From: Myotis daubentonii
Taxonomy: Eukaryota > Chordata > Mammalia > Chiroptera > Vespertilionidae
Direction of reading: 5' to 3'
DNA length: 64,000 nucleotides
NCBI RefSeq assembly: GCF_963259705.1
Contig: NC_081840.1
Location: forward strand, 113,556,074-113,620,073
A program made the translations under genes and the position numbers. Under the pieces are notes generated by a model. That model worked only from the letters and a program-made list of their open reading frames with translations, searched no databases and was not told where the DNA came from. Positions 1-12,795 of the stretch are shown here, piece after piece. How positions within the stretch are numbered: the stretch's first letter is position 1; each line of letters opens with the position of its first letter.

Positions 1-108
1 GAAGATGATTTTACTTTGGTGGTGGGCACACAATGCAACATAAAGATCATGTACCATAGAAATATACACTTAAAACCTATATAATCGTATTAACCAATAA
101 GATTATAT
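1..108 (+). mobile_element. L1 3'-end fragment
   Basis: Similar to 50070-50190 (gaagattttactttgg, then cctatat..ttaaccaat), the 3' UTR of the L1 ending there. It is cut by the window edge on the left and replaced by Helitron sequence on the right. Confidence 0.7.
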
Positions 109-116
109 CCCTGGGG

Positions 117-454
117 GATCGGCCCTAAGCTGGCAGTCAGACATCCCTCTGGCAGCCTGGGAGCCCTTGGGGGATGTCCACTTTCCAGCGGGGAGCAGGC
201 CTAAGCTGCAGTCGGACATCCTTAGCGCTGCTTAGGAGGCAGGAGAGGCTCCCACCACCACCGCTGTACTGGCAGCTGTCAGCCTGGCTTATGGCTGAGC
301 AGAGCTCCCCCTGTGGGAGCGCACTGACCACCAGGGGGCAGCTCCTGCATTGAGCATCTGCCCCTTGATGGTCAGTGTGTGTCATAGTGACCAGTCATTC
401 CCAGTGGTTCTGCTGTTAGGGTCAATTTGCATATTACCCTTTTAGTATATAGGA
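117..454 (-). mobile_element. HeliBat-type Helitron, 3' end missing
   Basis: On the minus strand the 5' end is TCCTATATACTAAAAGGG (454 leftward), followed by the typical block cactgaccatcaaggggcag. The characteristic 3' hairpin and CTAG are absent. It abuts the next Helitron at 455. Confidence 0.8.
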
Positions 455-1197
455 TAGAGGCCTGGTGCATGGGTGGGGGCTGGCTGGTTTGCCCTGAAGG
501 GTGTCCCGGATCAGGGTGGGGGTCCCGCTGGGGTGCCTGGCCAGCCTGGGTGAGGAGCTGAGGGCCGTTTTCAGACTGGCCACACCCCCTTCAGGGACCC
601 TCACCCCATGAGGGTGTGGCCAGCCTGGGTGAGTGGCTGATGGCTGTTTGCAGTCTGGCCACAGCCCCTTCGGGTGGGGATCCCCACTGGGGTGCCTGGC
701 CAGCCTGGGTGAGGGGCTGATGGCTGTTTGCAGGCTGGCCACAGCCACTTCAGGGTGGGGGGTCCTGCTGGGGTGCCTGGCCAGTCTGGGTGAGGGGCTG
801 AGGGCTGTTTTCAGGCTGGTTAAGCCCCCCAGTGGGGACCCTCACTCCATGAGGGTGTGGCCAGCCTGGGTGAGGGGCTGATGGCTGTTTGCAGGCTGGC
901 CACAACCCCCAGCCACCCAAGCTCCCAGTGGAGCCTGGCTGGAAGCAGGTATCTGGGATTTGTTTATCTTCTATAATTGAAACTTTGTTGTTTTTAACAG
1001 AGGCCACAGATGGCTTAGGGCTGGCAGGAAGCTTGGCTTCCTCCATCGCCCGGGCAACCAAGCTTCCTGCTTGCTCCAGCTCCATGGCTGCCAGCCACCA
1101 TCTTGGTTGGGTTAATTTGCATATAGTCGCTCTGATTGGCTATGGGCATGCCTTAGGGCATAGGTCAATTAGCATCTTCGTCTTTTATTAGTATGGA
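455..1197 (-). mobile_element. Helitron (type C) with internal 70-bp repeats
   Basis: Minus-strand 5' end TCCATACTAATAAAAGACG at 1197, followed on + by T. The 3' end CCAGGCCTCTA joins directly to the neighbour's TC at 454. The same element recurs at 26578-27211 and 53073-53779. It contains about five tandem copies of a roughly 70-bp unit (cctggccagcctgggtgagg..) at 505-890 and a promoter-like 5' part (ccaatcag-type CCAAT, ccaagatgg). Confidence 0.85.
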
Positions 1198-1424
1198 TGC
1201 CATGCCAATAAATTTAATTTTAAAAAATTAAAAAATAATAAAGCTGGTTTAAGTTTAAAAAATAAAATATATTTCTAATTTTCTCTTTTGTAGATAATAT
1301 AAAGTCATTTAACTTGTAAAAATTAACTAAAGAACATTTTATAATTTGACCATAGTAAATATTTGAAGTCAATTTTATCAAATAATCAAAGTATCCATCA
1401 TTTGAGGCATCTCTAAGTGCCTAA
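1198..1424. other. AT-rich intron, nothing recognised
   Basis: No coding or repeat signal identified between the Helitron and the LTR. Confidence 0.5.
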
Positions 1425-1830
1425 TGAAGGGACAGAAAGGAACTGATAGCTGTGTCCCTAACGAAAGGACAGAACAGAACTGATAGTGAAAGGACAGAAT
1501 GGAACTGATAGCTGTGTCCCCTACCTCCTCTCCCAGGAAAGCCACAGAATGTATCAGTTACTCAGCCTGCCCTTATCTCAGCCAATGGGAAAGCAAGGGA
1601 AACTAGCCCCCGGCCCTCACTCAACCAACCGGAATCAACCAAGTGCCTCCACCCCTCTCCCCAAGCCCTATAAATTCTTTGTTCTCTTGGGACTCGGGGC
1701 TCTCTCTCGCATCCAGTCATGGAGGCAGAGGGGGACCAATCCCAGGCTTGAATAAATGACTCTATGCTTTTGCATCGGACTCGGCTCCCTGGTGGTCTGT
1801 CTTGGGGGATCTTGAAATCTGGGCATAACA
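1425..1830 (+). mobile_element. Solo LTR of an endogenous retrovirus
   Basis: The 406-bp unit starts TGAAGGG and ends CATAACA, flanked by 5-bp target duplications cctaa (1420-1424, 1831-1835). A TATA-like ctataaat near 1670 and AATAAA near 1752 set the plus orientation. Two short internal repeats (gaaaggacagaa..actgatag) lie near its start. The 3' end (gcttttgcatcgga..) is shared with the LTR at 43819-44229. No internal viral genes. Confidence 0.85.
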
Positions 1831-1835
1831 CCTAA

Positions 1836-3010
1836 CATTGTGCCTGGTCCCACAAAGGTGACAAGAAGTATACTGTACATACTATCTGCCCAATAAAAAC
1901 TGTGAGTCCATAGTATTAGCTCACAATGTTTTGATCTAGCAAGACCACCCTCTGAAAGAAAAGACAAGGCAAAAAAATGATACCAAGCTCTCTTGTTAAT
2001 TTCATCTATATTTGAAGCATCCTGAAAGCAGTCAAGAGTCTGAATGGAAAAGATTCGAGGGACTGGGATTCCCACTGAAAGGTGAGGACAGATATTTTTC
2101 ATTAGTAGAAGTGGTTAGGATGGGAGACAATGTTTAGTCAGGATTGAATGGGTAGATATTAACTGTTTAGAACAGGAGGACTTGAATCATGGAGTATGCA
2201 CATGCACATAAGCACTGAACTGTAGCAGAGGAGTTGGAGTTGCAAAGTAAGGTGAGGATAAGTAAAAACTATACCCATGAGCCCTGGCTGGGTGGCTTAG
2301 TTGGTTGGAGCATCATCCATATACCAAAAGGTTGCAGGTTCAATTCTCAGTCAGGGCACATTCCTAGGTAGATACCCAGTAGGGGCATGTATAGGAACAC
2401 CGATTGATGTTTCTCTCTCTCTTCTCTTCCTCTCTCTCTAAAATCAATGAAAACATGTCTTCAAGTGAGGATTAAAAAGAAATAACTACTCAGAAGGTGA
2501 TGAGAGCTCAACATGATTTTAAGCCTCACTATTGTAATATCTACTGCAAGCATAGAACAATAGAATGAGTTTCTGCATGACACAAAAGCAACCAGAGGTC
2601 CTTGCAGGGACTTTATCAGTCTTTCCATGTAACAAACTTAAGTAACAATGAGTCATACATATATAACACTTTTCTTCTGAACATTAAAAAAATAAATTTC
2701 ACAATCACTAGAGATTTTCTCATTTATACTGCCATCACACATTATTTGAAATTTTTTATTTAACACTTCAAAGCAGATGTTGGCTAAAAAAAATTTTTTA
2801 ACATTTAGAATCCAATTTCTATGTTGTTATTTCTCTTACATTTGAGAAATACCATCTAGATTCCATATAGATTTGAGAGGAGAAACCTAAATATGCTTAT
2901 TGTAAATTCAATAATATGTAAAGGTAACATTCTGATCATGCTTTAAAATTTGTCCTAAGACTTTTGGTCTAAATAACATGAAATAAGAATAAATTAAATA
3001 GGAGAGAATG
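1836..3010. other. LRRC49 intron sequence with one Ves SINE
   Basis: Apart from the Ves SINE at 2283-2478, I recognise nothing. Short frames here are scattered and unconserved in appearance. Confidence 0.5.
2283..2478 (+). mobile_element. Ves SINE
   Basis: tRNA-derived head (ggctgggtggcttagttgg, then ggttgcaggttcaattc B-box-like), CT-rich tail and aaaatcaatgaaaac. It is diverged. Confidence 0.88.
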
Positions 3011-6000
3011 CACCATCTTAAAGGGGAGAGCGGCTGTGACTGGGAGCTCAGCCTCACCTGCACTCCGGGACACCTCAGACACCACCTGGGACCCTACAGC
3101 CACACCAGCCAGGGACCAGCTGCCTTGGCTATGAACCCATGAACACCGAGACTCCAGCCTCCTGGCCGTGGGCTCCTAAAAAGTTTGTCCAGGGAGAGAC
3201 AAAATGGAAGCCAAATAGGCATATGGGTCCTGCACCTTCTCACAGAGCAGATAGAAGAAACAGCTGAATCGAATAACATCCACCCAGAATTGGTGAATTA
3301 AACACAGCTGGTGAGACAATTCATAGAGTGAAAGATCAGAGGTCACCTGGAGAGAGGTGGGATCAGGGATCTAGGCTGGAGGGAGAAACACATGCAGCCG
3401 GAACTAGAGTGTCAGAGGGAGACTGCACTGCACCAAATCTGCATCCCTTGGGGACACATGTAGCACTCGACTGTGGAAGGGAGTCCACAGGGCTGCTGGC
3501 AGCCGGGAACTGTAGATCTAAACCCACAGCCATAGGAGGCTGCACCCAGAAAAGCAGCCTGAAGTTCTGCACCAGCGTGCAGTGCCAGTGGGTGAGAGAC
3601 ACGCAGTGGCGGGGCTGCTCTGTCTTTATAATTTCCTTGCTTTTACTCGCCAAACCCAGTGCAAACATGATGAACCCCAAAAGATTGACACCAAGACACA
3701 TCATAATTAAATTGGCAAACACGAACGACAAAGTAAAAATCTTAAAGGAAGCCAGGGAGAGACAGAAAGTTACCTACAAGGGATCTCCCATTAGACTATC
3801 AACTGACTTCTCAACAGAAACACATCAGGCCAGAAGGGAATGGAATGAAATATACAAAGTGATGCAAAGCAAAGGACTGAACCCAAGAATACTATACCCA
3901 ACAAGTCTATCATTCAAAATTGAAGGTGAAATCAGGAGCTTCACAGACAAAAAAGTGCTAAGGGAGTTTATTACCACCAAGCCATCAATGCAAGAAATGC
4001 TAAAGGAACTGCTGTAAAAAGAAGAAATAGAAAGGGAAGAAGGAACACAGGCATAAAGAATAAAAATGGCCACAAACAAGTACCTGATAATAATAACCTT
4101 AAATGTAAATGGATTAAATGCTCCAATCAAAAGACATTGGATACCTGAATGAATAAGAAAACATGACCCATATATCTGCTGTCTATAAGAGACCCACCTC
4201 AGAACAAAGGATTCACACAGACTGAAAGTGAAGGGGTGAGAAAAAAATTTTCAGGCAAATGGAAATGAAAAAAAAAAAAAAGCTGGGGTAGCAATACTTA
4301 TAGCTGACAAATCAGACTTCAAAGTGAAGGCCATAACAAGAGAAAAGGAAGGCCACTTCATAATACTAAAGGGAGCAATTCAAAAATAGGATATTACTCT
4401 GGTAAACATATATGCACTCAATACAAGAGCATCAAAATACATAAAAAAAACTTCTGAAAGATATCAAGGAAGAGATTGACAGCAATACAGTCATAGTAGG
4501 GGACTTTAAAACCCCATTGACACCACTAGATAAGTCTTCTATACAAAAAAATGAGCAAAGAAACATCAATCCTAAATGGCTCACTCGATCAGATGGAAAA
4601 ATTGACATCTTCAGAATATTTCACCTCAAAGCTAAAGAATATACATTCTTCTCAAGTGCACACAGGACATTTTCAAAGACAGACCACATATTAGGACAGA
4701 GACAAAGTCTCTTCAAACTCAAGAATATAGAAATCATATCTAACATCTTCTCAGATCACAATGGCATAAAATTAGAAAACAACTACAATAAAAATAATGA
4801 AAAAATCCAACACTTGGAGGCTAAATAGCATGCTATTAAATAATAATTGGGTTACCAAAGAGATCTATAGAAGAAATAAAAAGCATCATGGCAACAAACA
4901 ACAATGAAAACACAACAATCCAAAATCTATGGTTCATAAGTGAAAGCAGTCTTGAGAGGGAAGTTCATAGCTCTACAGGCCTACCTCAAAAAACAAGAAA
5001 AATGGTAATAAATTAACCCTACAACTCAAAGAATTAGAAATAGAGCAACAAGAAATGCCCACAGTAAGCAGAAGAAAGGAAATAATAAAGATCAGAGTGG
5101 AAATAAATGACATAAGAGACCAAAAAAAAAAAAAAATACAAAAGATCAATAAAACCAATAGCTGGTTCTTTGAAAGGATTAACAAGATTGATGAAACTCT
5201 AGCCAGGCTCACCAAGAAGCAAAGAGAGAGAACCCGAATAAACAAAATCAGAAATGAAACAGGTGAAGTAACAACCAACCCCACAGAAATAAAAAGAATT
5301 ATGAAAAAATACTATGAACACTTCATTCCAACAAACTGAACAACATAGACAAAATGGGCATATTCTTAGAAAACTACAAGCTTCCAAAACTCAATCAGGA
5401 AGAATCAAAAAACCTGAATAGGCTGATAACTACCAAAGAAATTGAAGCAGTAATCAAAAATATTCCAGAAAACAAAAGCTCTGGTGCAGACGGTTTTACA
5501 GGGGAGTTCTACCAAGCATTCAAAGAAGAACTAAAACCTATCCTCTTCAGACTATTCCAAAATATTCAAGAGGAAGGCACACTTCCAATCTTTCTATGAA
5601 GTCAGCATTACCCTAATCCCAAAACCATATAAAAACACTATAAAAAAAAGAACTATAGGCCAATATCCTTGAAGAACATATATGCTAAAATCCTCAACAA
5701 AATTCTAGCAAATTGAATTCAGCATTACATTAGAAAGATCATACACGATGAACAAGTGGGATTTATTCCAGGGATGCAAGGATGGTACAATATCTGCAAA
5801 TCAATAAATGTGATACATCACATAAACAAATTGAGACACAAATATCATATAATCATAAAAATTGATGGAGAAAAGGCATTTGACAAAATCCAACACCCTT
5901 TCTTGATAAAAACTCTGAGAAAAGTGGGGATAGAGGGCTCATACCTCAACATAATAAAAGCCTTATATAACAAACCTACAGCCAACATCATACTCAATGG

Positions 6001-6779
6001 GCAAAAACTAAACTCATTTCCCCTGAGAACAGGAACAAGACAGGGATGCCCACTTTCACCACTCCTGTTTGATACAGTACTGGAAGTGCTAGCCATAGCG
6101 ATCAGACAAGAAGAAGAAACAAAAGGCATGCAAATTGGAAAAGAAGAAGTAAAACTGTCCTTGTTCGCAGATGACATGATACTGTACATAGGAAACCCCA
6201 AAGACTCCATAAAAAAACTACTAGACTTAATAAATTTGGCAATGTAGCAGAATATGAAATTAACACCCAGAAATCTATGGCTTTTTATACACCAATAATG
6301 AACTCACAGAAAGAGAAACCAAAATAAATTCTCATTTACCATTGCACCAAAAAAAAATTAAGATACCTAGAAATAAACTTAGCTAAGGAGGTAAAAGACC
6401 TGTACTCAGAAAACTACAGGACATTGAAAAAAGATAGAGGAAGACATAAACAAATGGAAGAACATACTGTGTTCATGGATTGGTAAAATCAACATCATTG
6501 AAATGTCCCTACTACCCAAAGCAATCTACAGATTTAATGCAATCCCCATTAAAATACCAACAGCATATTTCACAGCATAGAACAATCTCTCCAAAAATTC
6601 ATCTGGAATAAAAAAAAGACCCCGAATAGCCACAGCAATCCTGAGAAAGAAGAACAAAGCTGGAGGGATCACAATACCAGATATCAAGCTATATTACAAA
6701 GCCACGGTTCTCAAACTGCCTGGTACTGGCACAAGAACAGACATATAGACCAATGGAACAGAAAAGAGAACCCAGAAAA

Positions 6780-6912
6780 GGACACAGACACTGGGGTTAT
6801 GGGGGCTTGCCCTCGGGGGTGGGAGTGGCTGGGGTGGGGTGAATCAGGGGAAAAGGAGACATATGTAATACTTTAAACAATTAAAAATACCTTTAAAATA
6901 AAATAATTAAAC
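6780..6912 (+). mobile_element. L1 3'-UTR segment nested inside L1 ORF2
   Basis: The block (cacagacactggggttatgg to aaaataattaaac) is a near copy of the same L1's 3' UTR at 8391-8522 but sits in the middle of ORF2. The next 19 bases resemble ORF2 sequence at 7823-7841 before ORF2 resumes. Confidence 0.8.
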
Positions 6913-7896
6913 AGATGATTGGATTAAAACCATCATGCTCAATTAATATTGCATACAATGGAGTCAAAACAGTCTCTTCAATAAATGGTGCTGGGAAATT
7001 TGGTCAGTTACATGCAAAAAAAAAATGAAACTAGACCACCAACTCACACCATACACAAAAATAAACTCAAAATGGATAAAAGGCTTAAAGGTAAGATGGA
7101 AAACCATAAAAATCTTAGAAGAATCCATAGGCAGCAAAATATCAGACATACGTCATAGCAATATCTGTACTGATACAGCTTCTAGGGCAATGGAAACTAA
7201 GGAGAGAATAAACAAATGGGACTACATCAAAATAAAAAGCTTCTGCACAGCAAAAGAAATCATCAACAAAACAACAAGAAAGCCCACTGCATGGGAGAAC
7301 ATATTTGCAACGTTATCTCAGATAAAGGTTTAACCTCCAAAATTTACAGGGAACTCATACAACTTAACAAAAGGAAGATAAACAATCCAATCAAAAAATG
7401 GACAAAGGGCCTAAATAGACACTTTTCGAAAGAGGACATACAGAAAGCCAAGAGATATATGAAAACATTTTTAAAGTCACTAATCATCCAACAGATGCAA
7501 ATCAAAACAACAATGAGGTACCATCTCACACCTATCAGAATGGCTATCATCAACAAATCAACAAACAACAAGTGCTGGCGAGGATGTGGAGAAAAAGGAA
7601 CCCTCGTGCACTGCTGGTGGGAATGCAGACTGGTGCAGCCACTGTGGGAAACAGTATGGAGTTTCCTCAAAAAGTTAAAAATGGAACTCCCATTTGACCC
7701 ACTTCTACAACTATAGCCCAAGAAACCAGAAACACCAATCAGAAAGGATATATGCACCCCTATGTTCATAGCAGCACAATTTACAATAGCTAAGATTTGG
7801 AAACAGCCCAGGTGCCCATCAGCAGATGATTGGATTAAAAATCTGTGGTACATCTACACAATAGAATACTATGCTTCTATAAAAAAGAAGGAACTT

Positions 7897-8119
7897 GCCC
7901 TAGCTGGTTTGGCTCAGTGGATAAAGCATTGGCCTGCAGACCGAAGGGTCCCAAGTTCAATTCTGGACAAGGGCACATGCCCAGGTTGCAGGCTCGATCC
8001 CCAGTAGGGGGCGTGCAGGAGGCAGCTGATCAATGATTGTCTCTCATTTACTTTTCTATCTTTCTCTCCCTCTCCCTTCCTCTCTGAAATCAATAAAAAA
8101 AATATATTTTTTTTTTTTT
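7897..8119 (+). mobile_element. Ves SINE in L1 3' region
   Basis: Full-length Ves with tRNA-like head and T/A-rich end. Flanking 15-bp duplications aaaaagaaggaactt at 7882-7896 and 8120-8134 show an L1-type insertion into the older L1. Confidence 0.95.
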
Positions 8120-8525
8120 AAAAAGAAGGAACTTCTACCATTTGCAACAGCATGGATGGAACTGGACAGCATTATGAGAAGCAAAATAATCAGCCAGAAA
8201 AAGATAAATATCACATAATCTCACTCATATGTGGAATATAAAGATCAACATAAACTGATGAACAAAAATAGATCCAGGGACAAGGTAGCACTGAACAGAT
8301 GGTCCAACCTCAGAGAGAAGGTGGGGAGAGGGGAGCGTGTTAGAGATCTACCAAAGGACTTGTATGCATGCATATTAGCATAATCAATGGACACAGACAC
8401 TGGAGTGGTGGGGACTTGCCCTCAGGGGTGGGAGTGGGCGGGTTGGGGTGAATCAGAGAAAAGGGAGACATATGTAATACTTCAAACAATTAAAAATACC
8501 TAAAAAATAAAATAATTAAACAAAT

Positions 8526-8843
8526 ACCGTAAAAGAAACAGGTTATCAGTATTTGCAGATGACAGAACTGAATAATAAAACTAACAGAATTAGAAATGAA
8601 TGGAATCAGCAAAAAGCAAAATTGACCCTGTAAAAAATCAGTTCATGTCAGCATAAGCTTGAGAAATTCTTCTAAAACAGTAAGGAAAAATAGAGATAGG
8701 AAAAATAAAAGATAAGATGGGGATGTGAAAGACAGACAATAGTAACAAGTATAAGTGGATAAGCAATATTTAAATATGTAAAATGAAACTTTCCTGAGAC
8801 ATATAAATATTTAGAATGAAGGTGCACAATTGTTGTATGAACT
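8526..8843. other. No recognised feature
   Basis: AT-rich sequence between the L1 and the hAT element. Nothing identified. Confidence 0.5.
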
Positions 8844-8851
8844 GCATAGTG

Positions 8852-9587
8852 CAGGTGTGGGCAACCTTTTTGTGAGTGCATGACAAAACCAGCAATATCT
8901 CTGACTCAAAATTCTTCTACGTGCCAACCCTAATTTTTTGAGAACATGTTATGCCTACTTGATATCTCTTAAGGTGTACATATGTGAAGAACCTTGAAGA
9001 AATAATAAAATTCATTCGAGCAACAAAAACACAGTATATGATGATGAAAAATACATTTATTTTTTAATGTATACATGTACACTGATAGTCCGACAGAAAA
9101 ATTTATGACTCCGTTTGATATTATCAGTGGGACTTTTGCTGTTGCATCACTGATGACAGAGATTTTACATCAGGTTTATATTTTGTGACCTTCTGAGATA
9201 TGCACAAGCTACTACTTTCATCCGTCAGGCTACTCCTATTACGAGACTTAACAAAATTCATCACTGAGAACAAAGATTCACAAGTGTATGTGGATGAAAC
9301 CAAAACACTGAAACCTTCGGATCTAGGAAGGCAGGGAGAGTGAAGGCAGAGGCATAGAAAATGCTCTTCCCCTCTCTCGTCAATCCATGTCTATGGTCTT
9401 TAAGATAACTTGTTATGTAAAATTATTTATTTATCTAAGATGCACCTACACTGAATTTATCTGAAAAATAAAAAAGTCGATATTAAGAAAAAAAATTGTA
9501 AATGGAAGATAAGAGAGGGTTTCGCGTGCCAGCAAAAGTTACTGGCGTGCCATGTTTGGCACACGTGCCAGGGGTTGCCCACCCCTG
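8852..9587. mobile_element. Non-autonomous hAT DNA transposon
   Basis: 736 bp with inverted ends: left caggtgtgggcaacc, right reading inward as caggggtgggcaacc. Perfect 8-bp target duplications gcatagtg lie at 8844-8851 and 9588-9595, the hAT hallmark. No intact transposase frame; the AT-rich interior may hold eroded transposase sequence. Confidence 0.93.
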
Positions 9588-9595
9588 GCATAGTG

Positions 9596-9854
9596 TCTTC
9601 CTGCTTCTGCTAATAATACTGGGGCGTTTCTTTTAGAAAATAGTCTGTTACCCATTACAGCCATGGACAAAGTCACAAGCACACAGCAAATGATAGAAAC
9701 TTCAGGCAAACAGTGGTATAGGGTGAGAACATAGTTCTTGATTAGTGAATAAACTTCATAGCAAGAAGGGATGATGGGAATTTAGAAAGCCCAATTATGG
9801 GTCACACTGATCAGAGTGAAGGTTGCAAGACAGACTGCAGACCTTCTTAATAGA
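9596..9854. other. No recognised feature
   Basis: Intronic sequence without identified elements; short of 300 bp. Confidence 0.4.
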
Positions 9855-10161
9855 CAGTCCTCGGTTTACGTCTGACTCGACGTATGTTGCCATCTCCCAT
9901 TTATTTATAAAAAAAATTCCGTCATTTCAACGTATGTACATATGTGCTTTATGTTTTTTTATTATTTATTTACCACAAGTAAAGGTCAGGAATTGTTATC
10001 TTTCTTTTAAATATTTTTTACTCTTTCACTTCTTTACTGCTGTGTATATGCTCCATGTGAGTGACGTAGGTGCTTACGTAGGTGGGTTCCGACTTACGAT
10101 GAAAATTGCGTTAAGTCGCTCCCGTAGGAATGGATCTCCAATGTAACCCGAGGACCTACTG
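9855..10161. mobile_element. Tc1/mariner-pogo (Tigger-like) non-autonomous element
   Basis: Inverted ends: left cagtcctcggtttacg, right reading inward cagtaggtcctcgggttac, with TA immediately after the right end. Inner sequence (acgtatgttg.., gacttacgatg) is partly self-complementary. No transposase. Family assignment rests on TIR style and TA flank. Confidence 0.7.
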
Positions 10162-10677
10162 TACATCTAGGAAGGCTGGACTCCAGCCTTGACTTTTTTA
10201 ATAAGAGTCACCCAGACTGCTCTGTCTGGATAAAGACAGCCTTCCTACTTAGCAATGACAAAAAGGGTAAATGTCTGCTTCCAGGCAAGAAATCACAGAA
10301 AGGGCAAGCTCTTCCTGAAGGAAAAGATGGCCCTGAAAGAACAGATTTTCCTTAAAGCACACCTGTTGCCATGTTAAAACAGGCATCAACCAAGAGAACA
10401 AATTCTAGGAGACCAAATAAAATTTAGGTTAAGAAATGGAGAGTCAACCTCCCACATTCATTTGCATTCTTCACTACTCACATATAATCAATTGCTAAAT
10501 CTTGATGTTTCTACTTTTTAAATATTTATCCAATCTGTCCCCTTATTATGTCCCTATTGCTATTCCTTTAACCCAAGCCATTATCACTTCTCACCAAGAT
10601 TAGTGGATTAGACTCTCAAATGTTCTGTCTCCAATTTCACTTCCCTCCATCTCATTCCTTTCGCCAGTCTATTTTTT
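10162..10677. other. No recognised feature
   Basis: Intron sequence of LRRC49. Nothing identified. Confidence 0.5.
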
Positions 10678-10800
10678 AAAAAAAAAAAACTTTATTGTTG
10701 AAAGTATTACATATGTCCCCTTTTTTCTCCTATTGACCCCTAATAACCTACCCCTAACCCCTGTCCCAGGCCTCCACCACCCTAACCTGTGACAATGGAA
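10678..10800 (-). mobile_element. L1 3'-UTR fragment
   Basis: The minus strand reads a GC-rich block, ggggacatatgtaatactttcaacaataaag and poly(A), as in the 3' ends of other L1s here (8470-8520, 52960-53000). Confidence 0.75.
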
Positions 10801-11789
10801 GAGATCAACCCAAGTCTATTTCTTGAACACTACCATCATTCCTCAAGATGCTTTCACACGCATAAAACAAATACATTTTCACAATGTAAACCAAGTATCA
10901 CTTTTATTTCCAACAGATGTAAACTCAAAAGACAAAAATTATACACTTAATTTTAGTTTTTCTAACTACCCAATTCAATTTTTTAAGTGTTAGACATTGT
11001 TTCACTATTAATAGTCATGGATAATTCTTAAAATAGTGGGCTATAAGAAAAAATATCAATTCCTTAGTATGACAATACAAAGCCCTCCACAATCTGGCTT
11101 CTACCTACCTCTCTTACCTCACCTTTCACCGTTCCTGAATACCTGCTAAATTATCTAGCAGTAAAAAAATACCATGCTATTTTTAGTCTCAGTGCTTTGC
11201 ATATTATTTTCTCCAACTAGCAAAATTCTTTAATTCTTATGCCCCTTACAGCACCATCTAACTGGGCAACTTCCCCTGTATTAGAGTGACACTAACCAGC
11301 CTGTAGATCAGGCTACCAACACTCCTCCCATAAGGTGCACACACAGACAGACACAAAGATGGCACTAGCACAAGATAACCTGGCAGAGGTGGCCTATCTA
11401 GATCTATGAAGGATTTAGTTACATTAGCTTCTCATCAAAATGATTGGGATTAACAGTTTAGAGAGTCCAAGGATCATACTGAAGTTTGTGCCTGGATGAC
11501 TGCAATTGGGAATGGCAGATCTTGATCATCAACAGGCAGGGACTCCTGGATCATCCCAGAATGTACGTTTACTACCTTAGGGGTAAGATGAACTTCTGCT
11601 CATGGAGCTATTCCTAAGTACTCACATTTCAAATGTTAAAATGTAAATGGAAGAGCAAAGTGTTAAAAAAGAAACAGCCAAGATGTTCTGAAAGAAAAGA
11701 ACAGGAGGGGGAACATAATAAATCAGATAGGGAAATTAGGATAGACAGATATGGGAGTAGACAAGTTGAGTAGACAAGAATTGAAGAAT
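10801..11789. other. No recognised feature
   Basis: LRRC49 intron. No exon 7 candidate or clear repeat found. Confidence 0.5.
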
Positions 11790-12480
11790 GAGTCCAGATT
11801 ATATAATAATCAAAAATATAAATTAAAACCACAGGGGACACTATAAAAATTTAATTGGAAAAAATTTAAGTCTGACAATTTTAAATGTTGAAAAGGATGT
11901 GAAGTAACAGGATCTATTATGTAGTACTGGTGGGAGTATAAACTGGGGCAACCACTTTGGAAAACAATTTGACATTGTCTTTTATTAAAGTTAGACATTT
12001 AAATAACCTAATCCAGCAATGTCAATTCTAGCAATACTATAGAGTACATATGGTATACAGAAGAAGCATGTACAAGAATGCTCTTAGAAATACTATTCTC
12101 AACAGAAACAAAAGGAAACAACCCAATGTTTATCAATAATAAACTAGAGAAAAAAGTTTTCATCTAACCACACCATGGAACAGACAACAGTGAAAATGAG
12201 TAAACTACAGCTACTTAATAAAAAAAGATGAATTCCATTAACGTAATATTGTATCTGAAAAAACTAGATGACAACACTATGATACCTTTTTTAAATTAAA
12301 AGACAATGCTACTAAATGATATATTATTTAGGCATACATATATGTGATAAAACTAACTAAAAATAACTAAAAAAAGAATGATAAATGTGAAATCCAAAAA
12401 GTGGTTATCTCAAAATAAAGGAAGAACACCTAGGTAAAAGGAAATCATTAGTAATATTCTAGTCTTGAGTTGAGGTTGGA
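11790..12480 (+). mobile_element. Ancient L1 ORF2/3' fragment
   Basis: Worn L1 C-terminal landmarks in order: ctggtgggagtataaactgg (11927), ccaatgtttatcaataa (12123) and catggaacagacaacag. Frame is lost throughout. Confidence 0.65.
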
Positions 12481-12728
12481 TAATGTATATTTTAAAATAA
12501 GTTGATAAAAGATTAAATAAGAAACAAAATTGTCATTACTATAAAAATTTTGAATGCTTTCTATATCATAAGATAAGGAATTACCAAATTTTATAAAAAT
12601 AGGCTTAACATTTCAGTGAATCAGTAAAGTAACTCTTGAAAATTTCAGTATAATTCTTAAAACTCTTGCAATGCCAATTTTCCTGGACTTTTCTCAAAGA
12701 AGAAAAAAATAAAAAATCTTTACAATAC

Positions 12729-12795
12729 CTGATTTCCATGAAGGTCCAAGACATCTAAACTTTTTAGATTCTCCAGATTTGAGATTTTCTTGATT
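12729..12795 (-). CDS. LRRC49: LRRC49 coding exon 6, LRR repeat
   Basis: The 67-nt exon completes an Arg codon and reads [20 protein letters not shown] then NQ, one LRR unit, ending in phase 0 at a GTATTG donor. The next LRR exon (an ITKIENI-like sequence) was not found downstream, so the following intron exceeds 12.7 kb. Confidence 0.92.

Larger units (their letters stand above)
3015..8525 (+). mobile_element. Decayed L1 retrotransposon with nested insertions
   Basis: 5' UTR-like sequence from about 3015, then the C-terminal half of ORF1 (frame to 4014, including [20 protein letters not shown] and REFITTKPSMQEML). ORF2 follows from about 4066 (TLNVNGLNAPIKRHW endonuclease start) with reverse transcriptase near 5756-6230 containing the ADD motif ([11 protein letters not shown], 6154-6186). 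The zinc-knuckle-type C-terminus is near 7575-7715 and a 3' UTR with an A-rich tail ends near 8525. ORF1 is internally deleted and ORF2 has many stops and frameshifts, so it is inactive. Confidence 0.92.

Noticed and set aside
3363..3731. 122-codon minus-strand frame with hydrophobic start
   Set aside because: Antisense of L1 ORF1; no independent support.
5756..6247. Reverse transcriptase gene as a possible retron or host gene
   Set aside because: It is a fragment of the L1 ORF2 at 3015-8525, with ORF1, endonuclease and 3' UTR in order around it.
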